The notes: generated by a model not told the origin, from the letters alone. DNA of 49,636 nucleotides from Candidatus Moranbacteria bacterium RIFCSPLOWO2_12_FULL_48_12 (GCA_001784735.1 MFSB01000023.1:1-49636); one strand, 5' to 3'. Numbered from the stretch's first letter, positions 16,563 to 24,810 are shown. Numbers and translations: made by a program.

Positions 16563-16601
16563 GGACAGCTCTTATGATTTCTTTGTAAATGTTTTGGAAA
16601 A

Positions 16602-16648
16602 TGAAAAAACTATTTCTTCACCAAAGATTTTTGGATGGAGAAATAGTT
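16602..16648 (-). terminator. Intrinsic terminator after yraN
   Basis: Arms AACTATTTCT (16608-16617) and AGAAATAGTT (16639-16648), with an inner CCAAA/TTTGG pair, followed on the minus strand by TTTTTTC. It lies downstream of yraN. Confidence 0.8.
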
Positions 16649-16680
16649 AGGAAGAACTCAAGATAGGATGGGGGAACGTC

Positions 16681-17094
16681 TCAGAAAAAAATACTCTCCA
16701 AATGGCGGATTTTCGCGCTTCTCGCCACCCCATCGTACACGATAGAAAGAGCGTCAAAGGCATACTCCCGATCCAGCCACTTATTCTGGCGCAAATAGTA
16801 TGCGGCGATTTTTTGCAACTTGTGAAGTTTTTTTCGGTTGATGTTCTCCTCGGGCAATCCGAAAGCCAGTCCGCTTTTTTCTCTGGTTTTCACTTCCACA
16901 AAAACAATTTTCTTTCCTATGGTAGCGATTATATCGATCTCCCCCAAACGCCTCCCCTTCGGATTTTTATAATTCACTTCCACAATCTTGTAGCCTTTCT
17001 TTTCCAAGTACTGACAGCCCAATTTCTCCCCCAGCGTTCCCAGAGAATCACCCGGCAAGACTTTCCACCGCTCTTTTTTCTTCCACGGCCACAT
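16681..17094 (-). CDS. yraN: YraN/UPF0102 family nuclease-fold protein
   Basis: 137 aa. The restriction-endonuclease-like core is clear: GEKLGCQYLEKKGYKI, then GEIDIIATIGKKIVFVEVKTR, carrying the E...D...EVK catalytic pattern of the PD-(D/E)XK fold. Length and order match UPF0102. The physiological role is not established. The upstream 1 kb has no confident gene. Confidence 0.92.
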   Translation of the reverse strand: MWPWKKKERWKVLPGDSLGTLGEKLGCQYLEKKGYKIVEVNYKNPKGRRLGEIDIIATIGKKIVFVEVKTREKSGLAFGLPEENINRKKLHKLQKIAAYYLRQNKWLDREYAFDALSIVYDGVARSAKIRHLESIFF

Positions 17095-17149
17095 AGTACT
17101 TACGTAATCAATTACGTGATTATCATATCACATCATAAGGTCACGCTCA

Positions 17150-17352
17150 CCTTCGTTGCCTCCTTCGCACAAGGCTATGGCGGGATTGTTGTTCGTGGCC
17201 GCTCAAAGTCTCGCGGACGGACACACCCGCCTACGCTAAAGCTACGGACAGGGTTGTTGTTTATACCTGCGCTATCGCGCAGACAAACACATCCGCCTAC
17301 GCCAAGGCTACGGCGGGATTGTTGCTTCTAGCTACGCTAAAGCGTAGAGAAG
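17150..17352. repeat. Three tandem ~70-bp units, each with its own hairpin
   Basis: Three related units contain CCGCCTACGC and GGATTGTTG-like words (for example 17227-17252 and 17293-17316). Each carries a different but self-complementary stem-loop: CTGCGC/GCGCAG near 17268-17283, and GTTGCTTCT...AGAAGCAAC at 17320-17350. They lie upstream of yraN in a 1-kb gap. Confidence 0.65.
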
Positions 17353-17395
17353 CAACAAAAAAACGGCTCATCGGCCATTCATATCCCTTTATCCA

Positions 17396-17460
17396 TTATC
17401 ACTTATCACTTATCACTTATCACTTATCACTTATCACTTATCACTTATCACTTATCACTT
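17396..17460. repeat. Heptanucleotide tandem repeat TTATCAC x ~9
   Basis: About nine perfect head-to-tail copies of TTATCAC. The same word in degenerate form fills several other gaps in the window (2177-2210, 5053-5220, 7510-7625). Copy number is expected to vary between strains. Confidence 0.95.
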
Positions 17461-17477
17461 TCAAGAATGTTGGTGTC

Positions 17478-17521
17478 CGGGCGTACGACGCCCAATAAAT
17501 AAATACTTGGCTGTACGCCCG
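17478..17521. repeat. Inverted repeat CGGGCGTAC / GTACGCCCG
   Basis: A 9-nt inverted repeat enclosing about 25 nt, at the downstream end of the candidate transcript that starts near 17922. It could be the 3' hairpin of that transcript. No T-run follows. Confidence 0.5.
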
Positions 17522-17526
17522 AACGT

Positions 17527-17922
17527 TGCATGTGCCAACAGGTATGTCGGTTACCTGGCTTCGGGTGAGAAAGCCTCAGTAATCCAATTTACATTCCTGT
17601 AGTTTGTGCTCATGCCCCATCGCGTTTGTCCTAACTGGCAAACACTTCTCCCTCCACCGTTCTCTGGCACTAGGCCTTTGTTTCTTAAGGAACAATTTTT
17701 TGTTTCTTTTTGTTTTTCTCCAGATTTTTTTATTTCTCGGGAGTAAACTTTGTTTTTGTTTTGGGTCCTCGTGTTAGGGCGAGGCGGTCGCGAACTTTGT
17801 CGCGGCGCTTGAAAAGTGGAAGAGTCCCCTTCACAATTAGGGGGAATTGTGATGGGAACTCTTCCACCGTTCACGTAAGAAACGGTTCTGAAGGAAGCAA
17901 TTGTCAAAGTTCTATTCATTAC
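17527..17922 (-). ncRNA. Candidate structured RNA of ~400 nt, or leaderless small gene
   Basis: A near-consensus promoter (17929-17957) drives minus-strand transcription into this segment. On the minus strand several stems are visible. GTGGAAGAGT pairs with ACTCTTCCAC (10 bp, about 17815-17873), enclosing TTCACAATT/AATTGTGA. CAGGTA/TACCTG lies near 17535-17555, GGCTT/AAGCC nearby, and GTGCCA/TGGCAC may close a module of about 150 nt. An A-rich stretch of about 75 nt separates two structured halves. The same strand has a 122-codon open frame (17551-17919, ATG 10 nt past the -10) with no recognisable domain. RNase P RNA, tmRNA and SRP signature sequences were looked for and not found. Confidence 0.4.
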
Positions 17923-17928
17923 CTATCC

Positions 17929-17957
17929 ATTATACCAGAAATAATTGCCTTGGTCAA
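17929..17957 (-). promoter_or_regulatory. Near-consensus promoter
   Basis: TTGACC (17952-17957) and TATAAT (17929-17934) with a 17-bp spacer on the minus strand, among the best promoter matches in the window. The predicted start is near 17922, just before a possible ATG at 17919. Confidence 0.8.
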
Positions 17958-18101
17958 TCGCTTTGGTGTCGTATGGCGTTGTTTGAAGCCTTTTATTTGA
18001 TTGCTTGCAAATAATTATTTTTTTTCTCCCCTAGCATTCTAAAAATAAATAATTTACTTTTTTTTACTGCTCAATATTTTGCTTTTGTAAGGCCAATTTT
18101 C

Positions 18102-19226
18102 CTATTTTTTATTGATATCCAATATCGCCCGTAAAGTGTTTTTACTTGTTCCGATAAACCACTGATTGCCAGCGAGCGCATAGTCGAACGACACATTCTG
18201 GTCGGCGCTCACATTGGCGAAACGGACAGCAACTTGGTTGTAAGCGCTGGAACGGAAAGGAGTGATTTTAGAGACGGAGATATTCGGCTCAAGGATGAGA
18301 TTTTGAAAAGCATACGGCAAGGCAGTCTCTGTCTTGGCAAGAGCCAGCACGGCGGCCGGTGCATCCCTAAAAGTGAGGGCCAATCCGAGGCGCGCGCGTC
18401 CGTCGTCATTATACATATAAAGCGAGAAGTTTTCGTTCGCCAGAGCCGCCACATCCGGAGCGAGGTCAAGTGTCAGAAGAAAAGCGAACCGGTTGAACGC
18501 GAGAGGATTGTTGTTTTGATCGGTTACTAAAAATTCTATCGGCTGAACAATGTTTCCTGCCTTCATACGAAGGGCCGCTTGGGAAAGCGTCTTCCTGATA
18601 TCCTCGAGAGAAACCGTCTCCGTATTGAAAGAAATGTAGTTTGGCTTGTCTAAAGCATAAGGCAGATCTTGGGTGGCAGGCTCCTCTGCATTCTTTGGGA
18701 TAGAAGTGGTATCCGGTAAAAGAGAGGGGTCTTCTGTCTCCATCTGATTCCTCTGGGAGAAAAAGTAGAACACCCCTCCGGCAATGATAACAAACATCAG
18801 GGCCACGATAATCCACATCCAAAGAGCCTGATGGTTTTTCCCAGGTCGGTCGGTGAGCACTTCGCCTCCTTCAGGTGTGAGCCCAGACAAACTATATTTC
18901 AAAGGCTGGCTCTGAGAATCATTGGGAGAGGGAGTATTGCTTGGTCGGGATATAACGCCGAACGGGTTTCCCGCCCGCCCGCCGCCCGCTTTGTCTCGCG
19001 CCTGAAGTACTTTTTCCCCCTCTTCGCTGAATGGGTTAACCGTCTTCTGAGACAAATTATTTTTGTCTTCCTGTTTCTCAGCCTGATCCGGCGACGTACC
19101 CTGTCTTCCGTTCCGGACATCTTCGAGATCATCTTTCATAGTACGCACTATCCCGAGAAGATTGCTTAATTCTTCTTTCGCTTCCTTGTCAGCTGGTTGT
19201 TTTCTTGAAAACCATGAGAATGCCAT
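18102..19226 (-). CDS. Hypothetical single-pass membrane protein
   Basis: About 374 aa from ATG at 19226 (the frame extends to a TTG at 19235). A charged, disordered N-terminal region (about 1-140) precedes one membrane helix (about residues 143-166, LWMWIIVALMFVIIAGGVFYFF). A soluble, probably extracytoplasmic domain of about 200 residues follows, ending in GNQWFIGTSKNTLRAILDINKK. No known family is recognised. A TATAAT-type -10 lies at 19280-19285. Confidence 0.7.
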   Translation of the reverse strand: MAFSWFSRKQPADKEAKEELSNLLGIVRTMKDDLEDVRNGRQGTSPDQAEKQEDKNNLSQKTVNPFSEEGEKVLQARDKAGGGRAGNPFGVISRPSNTPSPNDSQSQPLKYSLSGLTPEGGEVLTDRPGKNHQALWMWIIVALMFVIIAGGVFYFFSQRNQMETEDPSLLPDTTSIPKNAEEPATQDLPYALDKPNYISFNTETVSLEDIRKTLSQAALRMKAGNIVQPIEFLVTDQNNNPLAFNRFAFLLTLDLAPDVAALANENFSLYMYNDDGRARLGLALTFRDAPAAVLALAKTETALPYAFQNLILEPNISVSKITPFRSSAYNQVAVRFANVSADQNVSFDYALAGNQWFIGTSKNTLRAILDINKK

Positions 19227-19311
19227 ACGCAGCAAGAAAAGTTAAATTTATATAAAAGAGGGAGTATCACCTCCCCCTCATTATACACCAAATTTTTTCT
19301 TTTTGCATTTA

Positions 19312-19414
19312 CCCCGTTAGAAGTCTGACTTGGGATATAGAATAAAAACAAGCGGCTAAAGAAATTTAAAACGGTGGAACTTTCATAGTTGATTTTGACA
19401 GACTTCTAACGGGG
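19312..19414. mobile_element. CCCCGTTA-family element E2
   Basis: 103 bp with perfect 16-bp inverted ends, CCCCGTTAGAAGTCTG at 19312-19327 and its complement at 19399-19414. It lies between the upstream region of the membrane-protein gene and the 3' end of pnp. No flanking target duplication is seen. Confidence 0.85.
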
Positions 19415-19432
19415 CGAGTCACGCATCTCTTG

Positions 19433-21553
19433 TCAATTATCTTGATTCATCTTGTGCAAAGCGGCCTTGTGCGAAAGGTTGATGCGCCCCTGGCTGTCGA
19501 TTTCTTTCACCACGACCGGCACGATGTCACCAACATGAACGACGTCCTCCACGTTTTCCACGCGCCTGTCGGCCAGCTCGGAGATATGGATCAGACCTTC
19601 CTGATTTGGCAGCACTTCCGCGAACGCTCCGAAGTTCATGATCCGGGTAATGCGCGCCTGAAAAAGCTCCCCAGCCCTCACTTCGCGCGTGATGTTATTG
19701 ATCCATTCTACGGCTTGTTTGGCGCTCGTTTCGTCTGTGGAAGTGATGAAGACCGAACCGTCATCCTCGATATCGATGGACACACCCGTCTCATCGATTA
19801 TCTGATTGATCATCTTGCCGCCAGGCCCAATGACATCGCGGATCTTCTCCGGATTGATATGCAGCGTAATGATCCGTGGGGCGTACGCCGACAAATTGGC
19901 TCGCGGTGCTGGAATAACTGAAAGCATTTTTTCCATAATTTCCAAACGAGCGACTTTCGCTTGGGCGACAGCTACCTTGAGTACCTCCGGCGTCAGTCCG
20001 TCGATCTTGACATCCATCTGCATGGCCGTGATGCCGTCGATAGTGCCGGCCACCTTGAAATCCATATCGCCGTAGTGGTCTTCCAATCCCTGGATATCCG
20101 TCAGCACCTTGTATGCGCCGTCCTGGCCGGTGATGACGCCCATCGCGATGCCGGAGACCGGTTTTTTGATCGGCACGCCAGCGTCCATAAGCGAAAGTGT
20201 GGAACCACAGGTTGATGCCATGGAAGAAGAACCGTTGGAAGAGAGCACTTCGGAAACCAGAATAATCGTGTATGGGAACTCTTCTTTGGAAGGCAGGATC
20301 GGCATAAGGGCTTTTTCCGCCAGCGCTCCATGGCCGATCTCTCTCCGCCCCGGACCGCGCATGGGCTTCACTTCACCGACAGAATACGGAGGAAAGTTAT
20401 AAAAATGGATATAGCGTTTCTTCTCATCCGTTTCCATCGTGTCTATCACCATCTGATCACCAGGCGCGCCGAGCGTCGTCACGGTCAGGGCCTGCGTTTC
20501 ACCGCGCGTAAACAAACCGGTTCCGTGGGTCCGCGGCAGTATGCCCACTTGGCACCAGATAGGACGAATCTCCGTCAACTTACGGCCATCCGGACGCTTT
20601 TCGCTCTTCAGGATATTTTTATGAACAATTTCGTCGGCAGCTTCATCTGAAATAAGCGTGAGAAGTTCATCCAAAGACGCTTGCTCCGGAAAAGCTTGTT
20701 TCGCCCAAGCAGTTACTTTCGTAGAAAGATCTGCCATCGCCTCTTCCATAGCTTTTTTCGGGAGAAGATACAGCGCTTCCGCCAATCCTTCCTTAAGAAA
20801 AGCGGCTTTCACCTGGGTTTCAAATTCATCCGTACCACGAAGCAGCGCCGGAGCGGACTTTTCCTTGCCTACCTCGGCACGGATGCCCTCAATAAAAGCG
20901 GTGATTTTCTGAATCGCCTCAAATCCGAACTGAAAAGCTTCCACCATCTTATCTTCCGTCACTTCCTTGGCGGCCGCTTCGATCATATTGATCTTGTCCT
21001 GCGTACCGGAAAGGAGCAGGTCGAGAGCGCTGGCCTTACTCTCATCGGCACTTGGATTGAGGATGAGCGAACCGTTTTCCGCCATACCGACACGCGCTGC
21101 CCCGATCGGGCCACCCCACGGGATATCCGAGAGAGTCAATGCCGCCGAGGCCGCAATCATCGCCACCGTATCAGGATTGTTTTCGCCGTCATATGACAGC
21201 GTAGTCACCACTACCTGAACATCGTTGCGCATCCGACTGTTGAACAAAGGACGAATCGTCCGATCTACGGCGCGACCCGACAAAACAGCGTCGTCTGACG
21301 GACGCCCTTCCCGCTTGATGAAGCGCGAGCCCTTGATCTTTCCCGCGGCATAATAACGCTCTTCATAATCCACCATCAAGGGAAAATACCCCGAGATTTT
21401 CGACGCCCCCTTGCTCATCGTGGCCGCTGCCAAAACGACCGTATCACCATAGCGCACAGTGACGGAACCATTAGCTTGCTGTGCCAAAAGACCGGTTGTG
21501 ATGGTCAATTCGCGGCCTCCCAATTGTAAAGACCATTTCTTCTCTTCTTGCAT
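19433..21553 (-). CDS. pnp: Polynucleotide phosphorylase
   Basis: About 706 aa from ATG at 21553 (MQEEKKWSLQLGG); the longer frame to 21601 lacks homology. Order: first RNase PH domain, all-alpha domain, second catalytic RNase PH domain (with TRGETQAL and SDILGLEDHYGDMDFK-type core, here TDIQGLEDHYGDMDFK), KH domain (IGPGGKMINQI) and S1 domain (MNFGAFAEVLPNQEGLIHIS). It degrades RNA 3'-5' using phosphate. The leader is about 310 nt and contains a long stem like the RNase III-processed leader of E. coli pnp. Confidence 0.96.
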   Translation of the reverse strand: MQEEKKWSLQLGGRELTITTGLLAQQANGSVTVRYGDTVVLAAATMSKGASKISGYFPLMVDYEERYYAAGKIKGSRFIKREGRPSDDAVLSGRAVDRTIRPLFNSRMRNDVQVVVTTLSYDGENNPDTVAMIAASAALTLSDIPWGGPIGAARVGMAENGSLILNPSADESKASALDLLLSGTQDKINMIEAAAKEVTEDKMVEAFQFGFEAIQKITAFIEGIRAEVGKEKSAPALLRGTDEFETQVKAAFLKEGLAEALYLLPKKAMEEAMADLSTKVTAWAKQAFPEQASLDELLTLISDEAADEIVHKNILKSEKRPDGRKLTEIRPIWCQVGILPRTHGTGLFTRGETQALTVTTLGAPGDQMVIDTMETDEKKRYIHFYNFPPYSVGEVKPMRGPGRREIGHGALAEKALMPILPSKEEFPYTIILVSEVLSSNGSSSMASTCGSTLSLMDAGVPIKKPVSGIAMGVITGQDGAYKVLTDIQGLEDHYGDMDFKVAGTIDGITAMQMDVKIDGLTPEVLKVAVAQAKVARLEIMEKMLSVIPAPRANLSAYAPRIITLHINPEKIRDVIGPGGKMINQIIDETGVSIDIEDDGSVFITSTDETSAKQAVEWINNITREVRAGELFQARITRIMNFGAFAEVLPNQEGLIHISELADRRVENVEDVVHVGDIVPVVVKEIDSQGRINLSHKAALHKMNQDN

Positions 21554-21749
21554 ATGTGCGTACCTGTTTTCAGACAAGAAAAAGAAGAACAAAAGATTCA
21601 AAGCACAAAAGTCGGAAAGTGAAGCCTTAGCGGAACCCCGTACAGTCCCGTTAAAATGGGGCTGATGCGTGGGTAAAAGCTTTACTCTTTGATCTTTGAG
21701 ATTTGAACTCTTTTCAAGTCTTCCCTGTCCAAAAAAAAGGTTGTTAATG

Positions 21750-21852
21750 AACCCAGCACCTTCACCTCAGAGTGTTAAGCTCTGCGAGAAGGGTTTATAT
21801 TTCCGTTCATCCACGCGACGAAATCGCAAAAGAATCCTGAAAGGTGCTGGGT
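21750..21852 (-). promoter_or_regulatory. Long stem-loop in the pnp leader
   Basis: ACCCAGCACCTT near 21750-21761 pairs with AAGGTGCTGGGT at 21841-21852 (12 bp). The enclosed sequence forms CAGAG/CTCTG and GCGA/TCGC hairpins. It lies just downstream of the pnp promoter, so it is transcribed in the leader. By analogy with E. coli it may be a processing site for autoregulation; that is inference. Confidence 0.55.
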
Positions 21853-21870
21853 GAATATATTTACTCCCGC

Positions 21871-21899
21871 ACTCTACCGAAAATACTGCCTTTTGTCAA
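21871..21899 (-). promoter_or_regulatory. pnp promoter
   Basis: TTGACA (21894-21899) and TAGAGT (21871-21876), 17-bp spacer, minus strand. Element E3 starts at 21900, immediately upstream of the -35 hexamer. Confidence 0.8.
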
Positions 21900-21998
21900 C
21901 CCCGTTAGAGAACGCTACGCCCTTGGCGCGACTTCAGTCGCTTGCCCCGTTAGAATAGATATTCTAACGGGGCTTGCAGCGACTTTTCTCTAACGGGG
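21900..21998. mobile_element. CCCCGTTA-family element E3 with nested copy
   Basis: Outer ends CCCCGTTAGAGAA and TTCTCTAACGGGG. The outer element is almost identical to E1, but a second 28-bp element (21945-21972, stem CCCCGTTAGAAT with loop AGAT) interrupts it. CTTG is duplicated on both sides of the insertion (21941-21944 and 21973-21976); E1 has the uninterrupted sequence. The outer element lies between the -35 boxes of pnp and of the gene at 22076 (TTGCCA directly follows its right end). Confidence 0.85.
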
Positions 21999-22075
21999 TT
22001 GCCAAAAGGCCGATCCCTATGCTAGCTTCCAATCAATGTCCGTTAATAACTGAATAACCAAGAAAGGGCTCTACC

Positions 22076-23503
22076 ATGGCGCTCGCGAAAAACATACTGA
22101 AGGCCGCATCTCAGCCGCCGCTTGTTTTGCTCATAGGTCTAGGCTCTGCTGGCAACGGTGCTACTGATTTTCTCAGCGGCGTCAAAGCGCGACTCCCTCA
22201 TTACAAGTTGTTTGGGGTAGTCACAAGTTTTGTTACCATCGAGGAATTCCGAGTTCGCCTCGAAGCAATGCTTGGGAAATATCCAAGCCTCAGACTCGTT
22301 GTCTTGAGGCTACGAGGTGTTGACACTCCTGGTGAGCTAATCAAAATCATCAAGGAACACAAGCTTGCTATTTTTGGAATCGCCCCTATGCGAGAAAAGA
22401 GCAGCGCAGATCTCCTCGACTTTGGCGCTTTGAAAATCGCTGGGTGCTATGAAGGCTCGAGTTGCACCAAAAATGTAGCCATCGGCGCGCGAAAAATCCT
22501 CAATATAACTACGCCATATGAAGATGACGCCAGCGATAATACTGTCCATTTTGGCGGGATTGCACGCAGGGGAAACGATGATTTTTTCCCGTGGAACGAT
22601 GGTGAAGATGTAGAAAGAGATGTCGACCTGAGCGTTTCACGAAGAGGGAGGCCAAGGACAGCTGAACTCCGAGCCATTGAAGGAGGTACTGATATGCCAA
22701 GCACGCCATCACCTGCCCGAGCTCAACCACCGGCAGCTTTGCCTGAAAATGGTAACCGAGTTGAAATACCGGCTTTTCTGACGAACCCCGGGAGTGGCTC
22801 ACCAAAGCTACCAAAAATCGGATCGAGGGTTAGACCACTCTTATTACTCCGACCGGAATCTCCACCGCCTCCTCCCGAACCCACTGCTCCACCTGCCGTA
22901 AATCAACTGAAGCCCGTCCGGCCACCAGCGGCCGCTCAACCGAAAAGGAAAACCATGAAAAACAAGCGCGATGCAACCAACAATAGTGACAGCGCCACCT
23001 TAATCAAGCAGGTGGAAAAAGGAGCGGAACTTCTGTTGGCGCGAAGGACACTGCTTATGGCCGAAGTTTCAACTATCGACAAGGCTCTCCTGCAACTTGG
23101 TCACATATCCGAAATCGGGATTAGCCGTGCAGCCGAACTTACTGCCGAAGAAAAAGCACGCCGCAAGCCCGGCAAGAAATCGGCAGCTAGCAAAACTCTA
23201 CAACGTGCATCAACCAAAAAAGCAAATGATCACCTGCGCAAGGGACAAGAAATTATCTCGCTGGAGGGAAAAGATACTGTGATGTCCAAGGGGACAGCTT
23301 GGGTATTCAAGCAGTTCCTCGTAAAACAGAAAACCATCCTCCCCGATGCTGATCTGCAGAATGGTAAAAGCCTGGATATGGTAGTCCAGCGCCTGATAGA
23401 CGTCCGCAAAGTGCTCAAAGCGCGTTACGGTGCCAAAGGATCCCGAGCCCTGGTGACCCATGTCAAAGAAGGTCATTCGCTCGACCTTTCGCTCGCGCAC
23501 TAA
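22076..23503 (+). CDS. Orphan multidomain protein with AT-hook-like motif
   Basis: 475 aa; AAAGGG lies 8 nt before the ATG. I do not recognise the family. Residues 15-145 look like a Rossmann-type fold (VLLIGLGSAGNG at 17-28). Residues 189-195 are RRGRPRT, an AT-hook-like DNA-binding motif. Residues 205-290 are proline-rich and disordered. Residues 300-475 are helical and basic (Lys/Arg-rich), with a KKSAASKTLQRASTKK segment. The combination suggests DNA or nucleic-acid binding, but that is inference. A good terminator follows. Confidence 0.7.
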   Translation: MALAKNILKAASQPPLVLLIGLGSAGNGATDFLSGVKARLPHYKLFGVVTSFVTIEEFRVRLEAMLGKYPSLRLVVLRLRGVDTPGELIKIIKEHKLAIFGIAPMREKSSADLLDFGALKIAGCYEGSSCTKNVAIGARKILNITTPYEDDASDNTVHFGGIARRGNDDFFPWNDGEDVERDVDLSVSRRGRPRTAELRAIEGGTDMPSTPSPARAQPPAALPENGNRVEIPAFLTNPGSGSPKLPKIGSRVRPLLLLRPESPPPPPEPTAPPAVNQLKPVRPPAAAQPKRKTMKNKRDATNNSDSATLIKQVEKGAELLLARRTLLMAEVSTIDKALLQLGHISEIGISRAAELTAEEKARRKPGKKSAASKTLQRASTKKANDHLRKGQEIISLEGKDTVMSKGTAWVFKQFLVKQKTILPDADLQNGKSLDMVVQRLIDVRKVLKARYGAKGSRALVTHVKEGHSLDLSLAH

Positions 23504-23536
23504 TTTCGCGACTGCCTACGTGAAGACTTGAATCAG

Positions 23537-23578
23537 AAACCGGGAGCACAGAACTTGTGTCGCCCGGTTTTTACTTTT
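23537..23578 (+). terminator. Intrinsic terminator
   Basis: AAACCGGG (23537-23544) pairs with CCCGGTTT (23563-23570), followed by TTACTTTTTA. It ends the orphan gene transcript. Confidence 0.85.
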
Positions 23579-23607
23579 TATACAAAGCCTGCAAGGTTTA
23601 TTTCACT

Positions 23608-23698
23608 TTGTCATTCCGAGCGTAGTCGAGGAATCTTGTATTTCTTGAAAAACCATAGAGCGAGATCTCTCCACTCGAAGACTCAGTCGAGATGACAA
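23608..23698. repeat. TCATTCCGAGC-type inverted-repeat element, copy 1
   Basis: Starts TTGTCATTCCGAGCGTAG and ends TCGAGATGACAAG, forming imperfect inverted ends around about 60 nt. A related copy lies at 30233-30320. Repeats of this general type are common small palindromic elements in many bacteria. Confidence 0.6.
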
Positions 23699-23753
23699 GA
23701 AACTCAAACAAAAAAGAATCCGTGGGGTTTCTTTTTGTTTCACGTCTCAAGTT

Positions 23754-24251
23754 TTATATCAGAAAGCGTTTCTTGTTCTGGGAGAGGTTGATGAAATCAT
23801 CCACCTTCTCCACCAGCTTTTGGCTGGCTGACTCCGCGAAAGCGATGGCTTCCACCCGGCAGCCATACGTGCTCTGGATATATTCCACGAGCGATACATA
23901 ATCCCCATCACCGGAAACGATGACGATGACATCGAGCTTGGCCGCCATCTTGATAGCATCCACGGCAATACCGACATCCCAGTCGCCTTTCTTGGATCCG
24001 TCCGGAAAAATCTGGAGGTCCTTGGTCTTTACCTCGAAACCGCTTTTCTGGAGCGCCTCAAAAAACTTTTCCTCTGTGGCTTCCACCGTCTTGATGCCGT
24101 AGGCAATGGCCCGGATCAACTTGCGCTCCTCAGCCGCCGCCATGAGGACATTCTTGAAATTCACTTTTTTATTGTACAGCACCCGCGCGCTGTAATAGAG
24201 GTTCTGAATATCCACCAGCACCCCCACTCTTTGTTCTGCAAACTTCGCCAT
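23754..24251 (-). CDS. NYN/LabA-like PIN-fold protein
   Basis: About 165 aa from ATG at 24251 (MAKFAEQRVGVLVD). Conserved acidic positions of the NYN fold: VGVLVDIQNLYY near the start, KKGDWDVGIAVDAIKMA, and VIVSGDGDYVSLVEYI. NYN proteins are related to PIN nucleases and probably cut or process RNA. The upstream part of the frame to 24302 is likely not translated. Confidence 0.85.
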   Translation of the reverse strand: MAKFAEQRVGVLVDIQNLYYSARVLYNKKVNFKNVLMAAAEERKLIRAIAYGIKTVEATEEKFFEALQKSGFEVKTKDLQIFPDGSKKGDWDVGIAVDAIKMAAKLDVIVIVSGDGDYVSLVEYIQSTYGCRVEAIAFAESASQKLVEKVDDFINLSQNKKRFLI

Positions 24252-24427
24252 AAATGTCTTCGAGTGAAACGAGAAGCTACATTTATGAGCGTCCCGCCTC
24301 AATTCATTATTAAAAATTTATACCGACTCAAACGAGAGCCGCTAGGCGTTTCCGAGCCACTCATTCCAGTCTTTCACTAAACAAAATCGGAATTGGGGCG
24401 GGATAGCTAAATAACCATAATATCTTT

Positions 24428-24456
24428 TAAAAAAGCAAAAGGGCTTAATCAAGCCC
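24428..24456 (-). terminator. rpsO terminator
   Basis: GGGCTT/AAGCCC with a 4-nt loop (24441-24456), then TTTTGCTTTTTT on the minus strand. The rpsO stop codon lies inside the loop. Confidence 0.85.
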
Positions 24457-24711
24457 CAAAGTCTTCACTACTGCTTTGTATGATTTCTCATTGGTCTTTT
24501 CCAGGTAACTCATCAATTTCTTACGCTTGGATACCATTTTCAAAAGTCCGCGGCGGGAATGAAAATCCTTCTTGTTCTTTTTCAAGTGCAGGGTCAATTT
24601 CTTGATCTGTTCCGTAAAAAGCGCGATCTGATATTCCGGCGAACCCGAATCCTTCTCGTGACGCTTTACCGCGCCGGTTACCTTCTCCTTCTGCTTGTGC
24701 GTCAATGCCAT
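24445..24711 (-). CDS. rpsO: 30S ribosomal protein S15
   Basis: 88 aa, the normal length. The GSPEYQIALFTEQI and HLKKNKKDFHSRRGLLKMVSKRKKLMSYL segments are diagnostic of S15, which binds 16S rRNA at the central domain. It is monocistronic here, with its own promoter and terminator; pnp is about 3 kb away rather than adjacent as in E. coli. Confidence 0.97.
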   Translation of the reverse strand: MALTHKQKEKVTGAVKRHEKDSGSPEYQIALFTEQIKKLTLHLKKNKKDFHSRRGLLKMVSKRKKLMSYLEKTNEKSYKAVVKTLGLD

Positions 24712-24736
24712 AACTCTTAATGTCAGCTAGAGACCC

Positions 24737-24753
24737 GCCCGCCTTTGGCGGGC
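24737..24753. repeat. Perfect GC-rich palindrome in the rpsO leader, copy R4
   Basis: GCCCGCC-TTT-GGCGGGC, a 7-bp perfect stem between the rpsO promoter and its start codon. It is transcribed, so it could affect translation of S15. Confidence 0.75.
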
Positions 24754-24810
24754 TCGCGCCCAAACCATTAGTGAACCAATCTCCGCTCGTGATAAATAAT
24801 TAACATTGAC

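Noticed and set aside
17527..17922. RNase P RNA, tmRNA or SRP RNA
   Set aside because: Length and promoter fit, but the conserved GAGGAAAGTCC-type, T-loop and GGAAGG-type signatures are absent on both strands.
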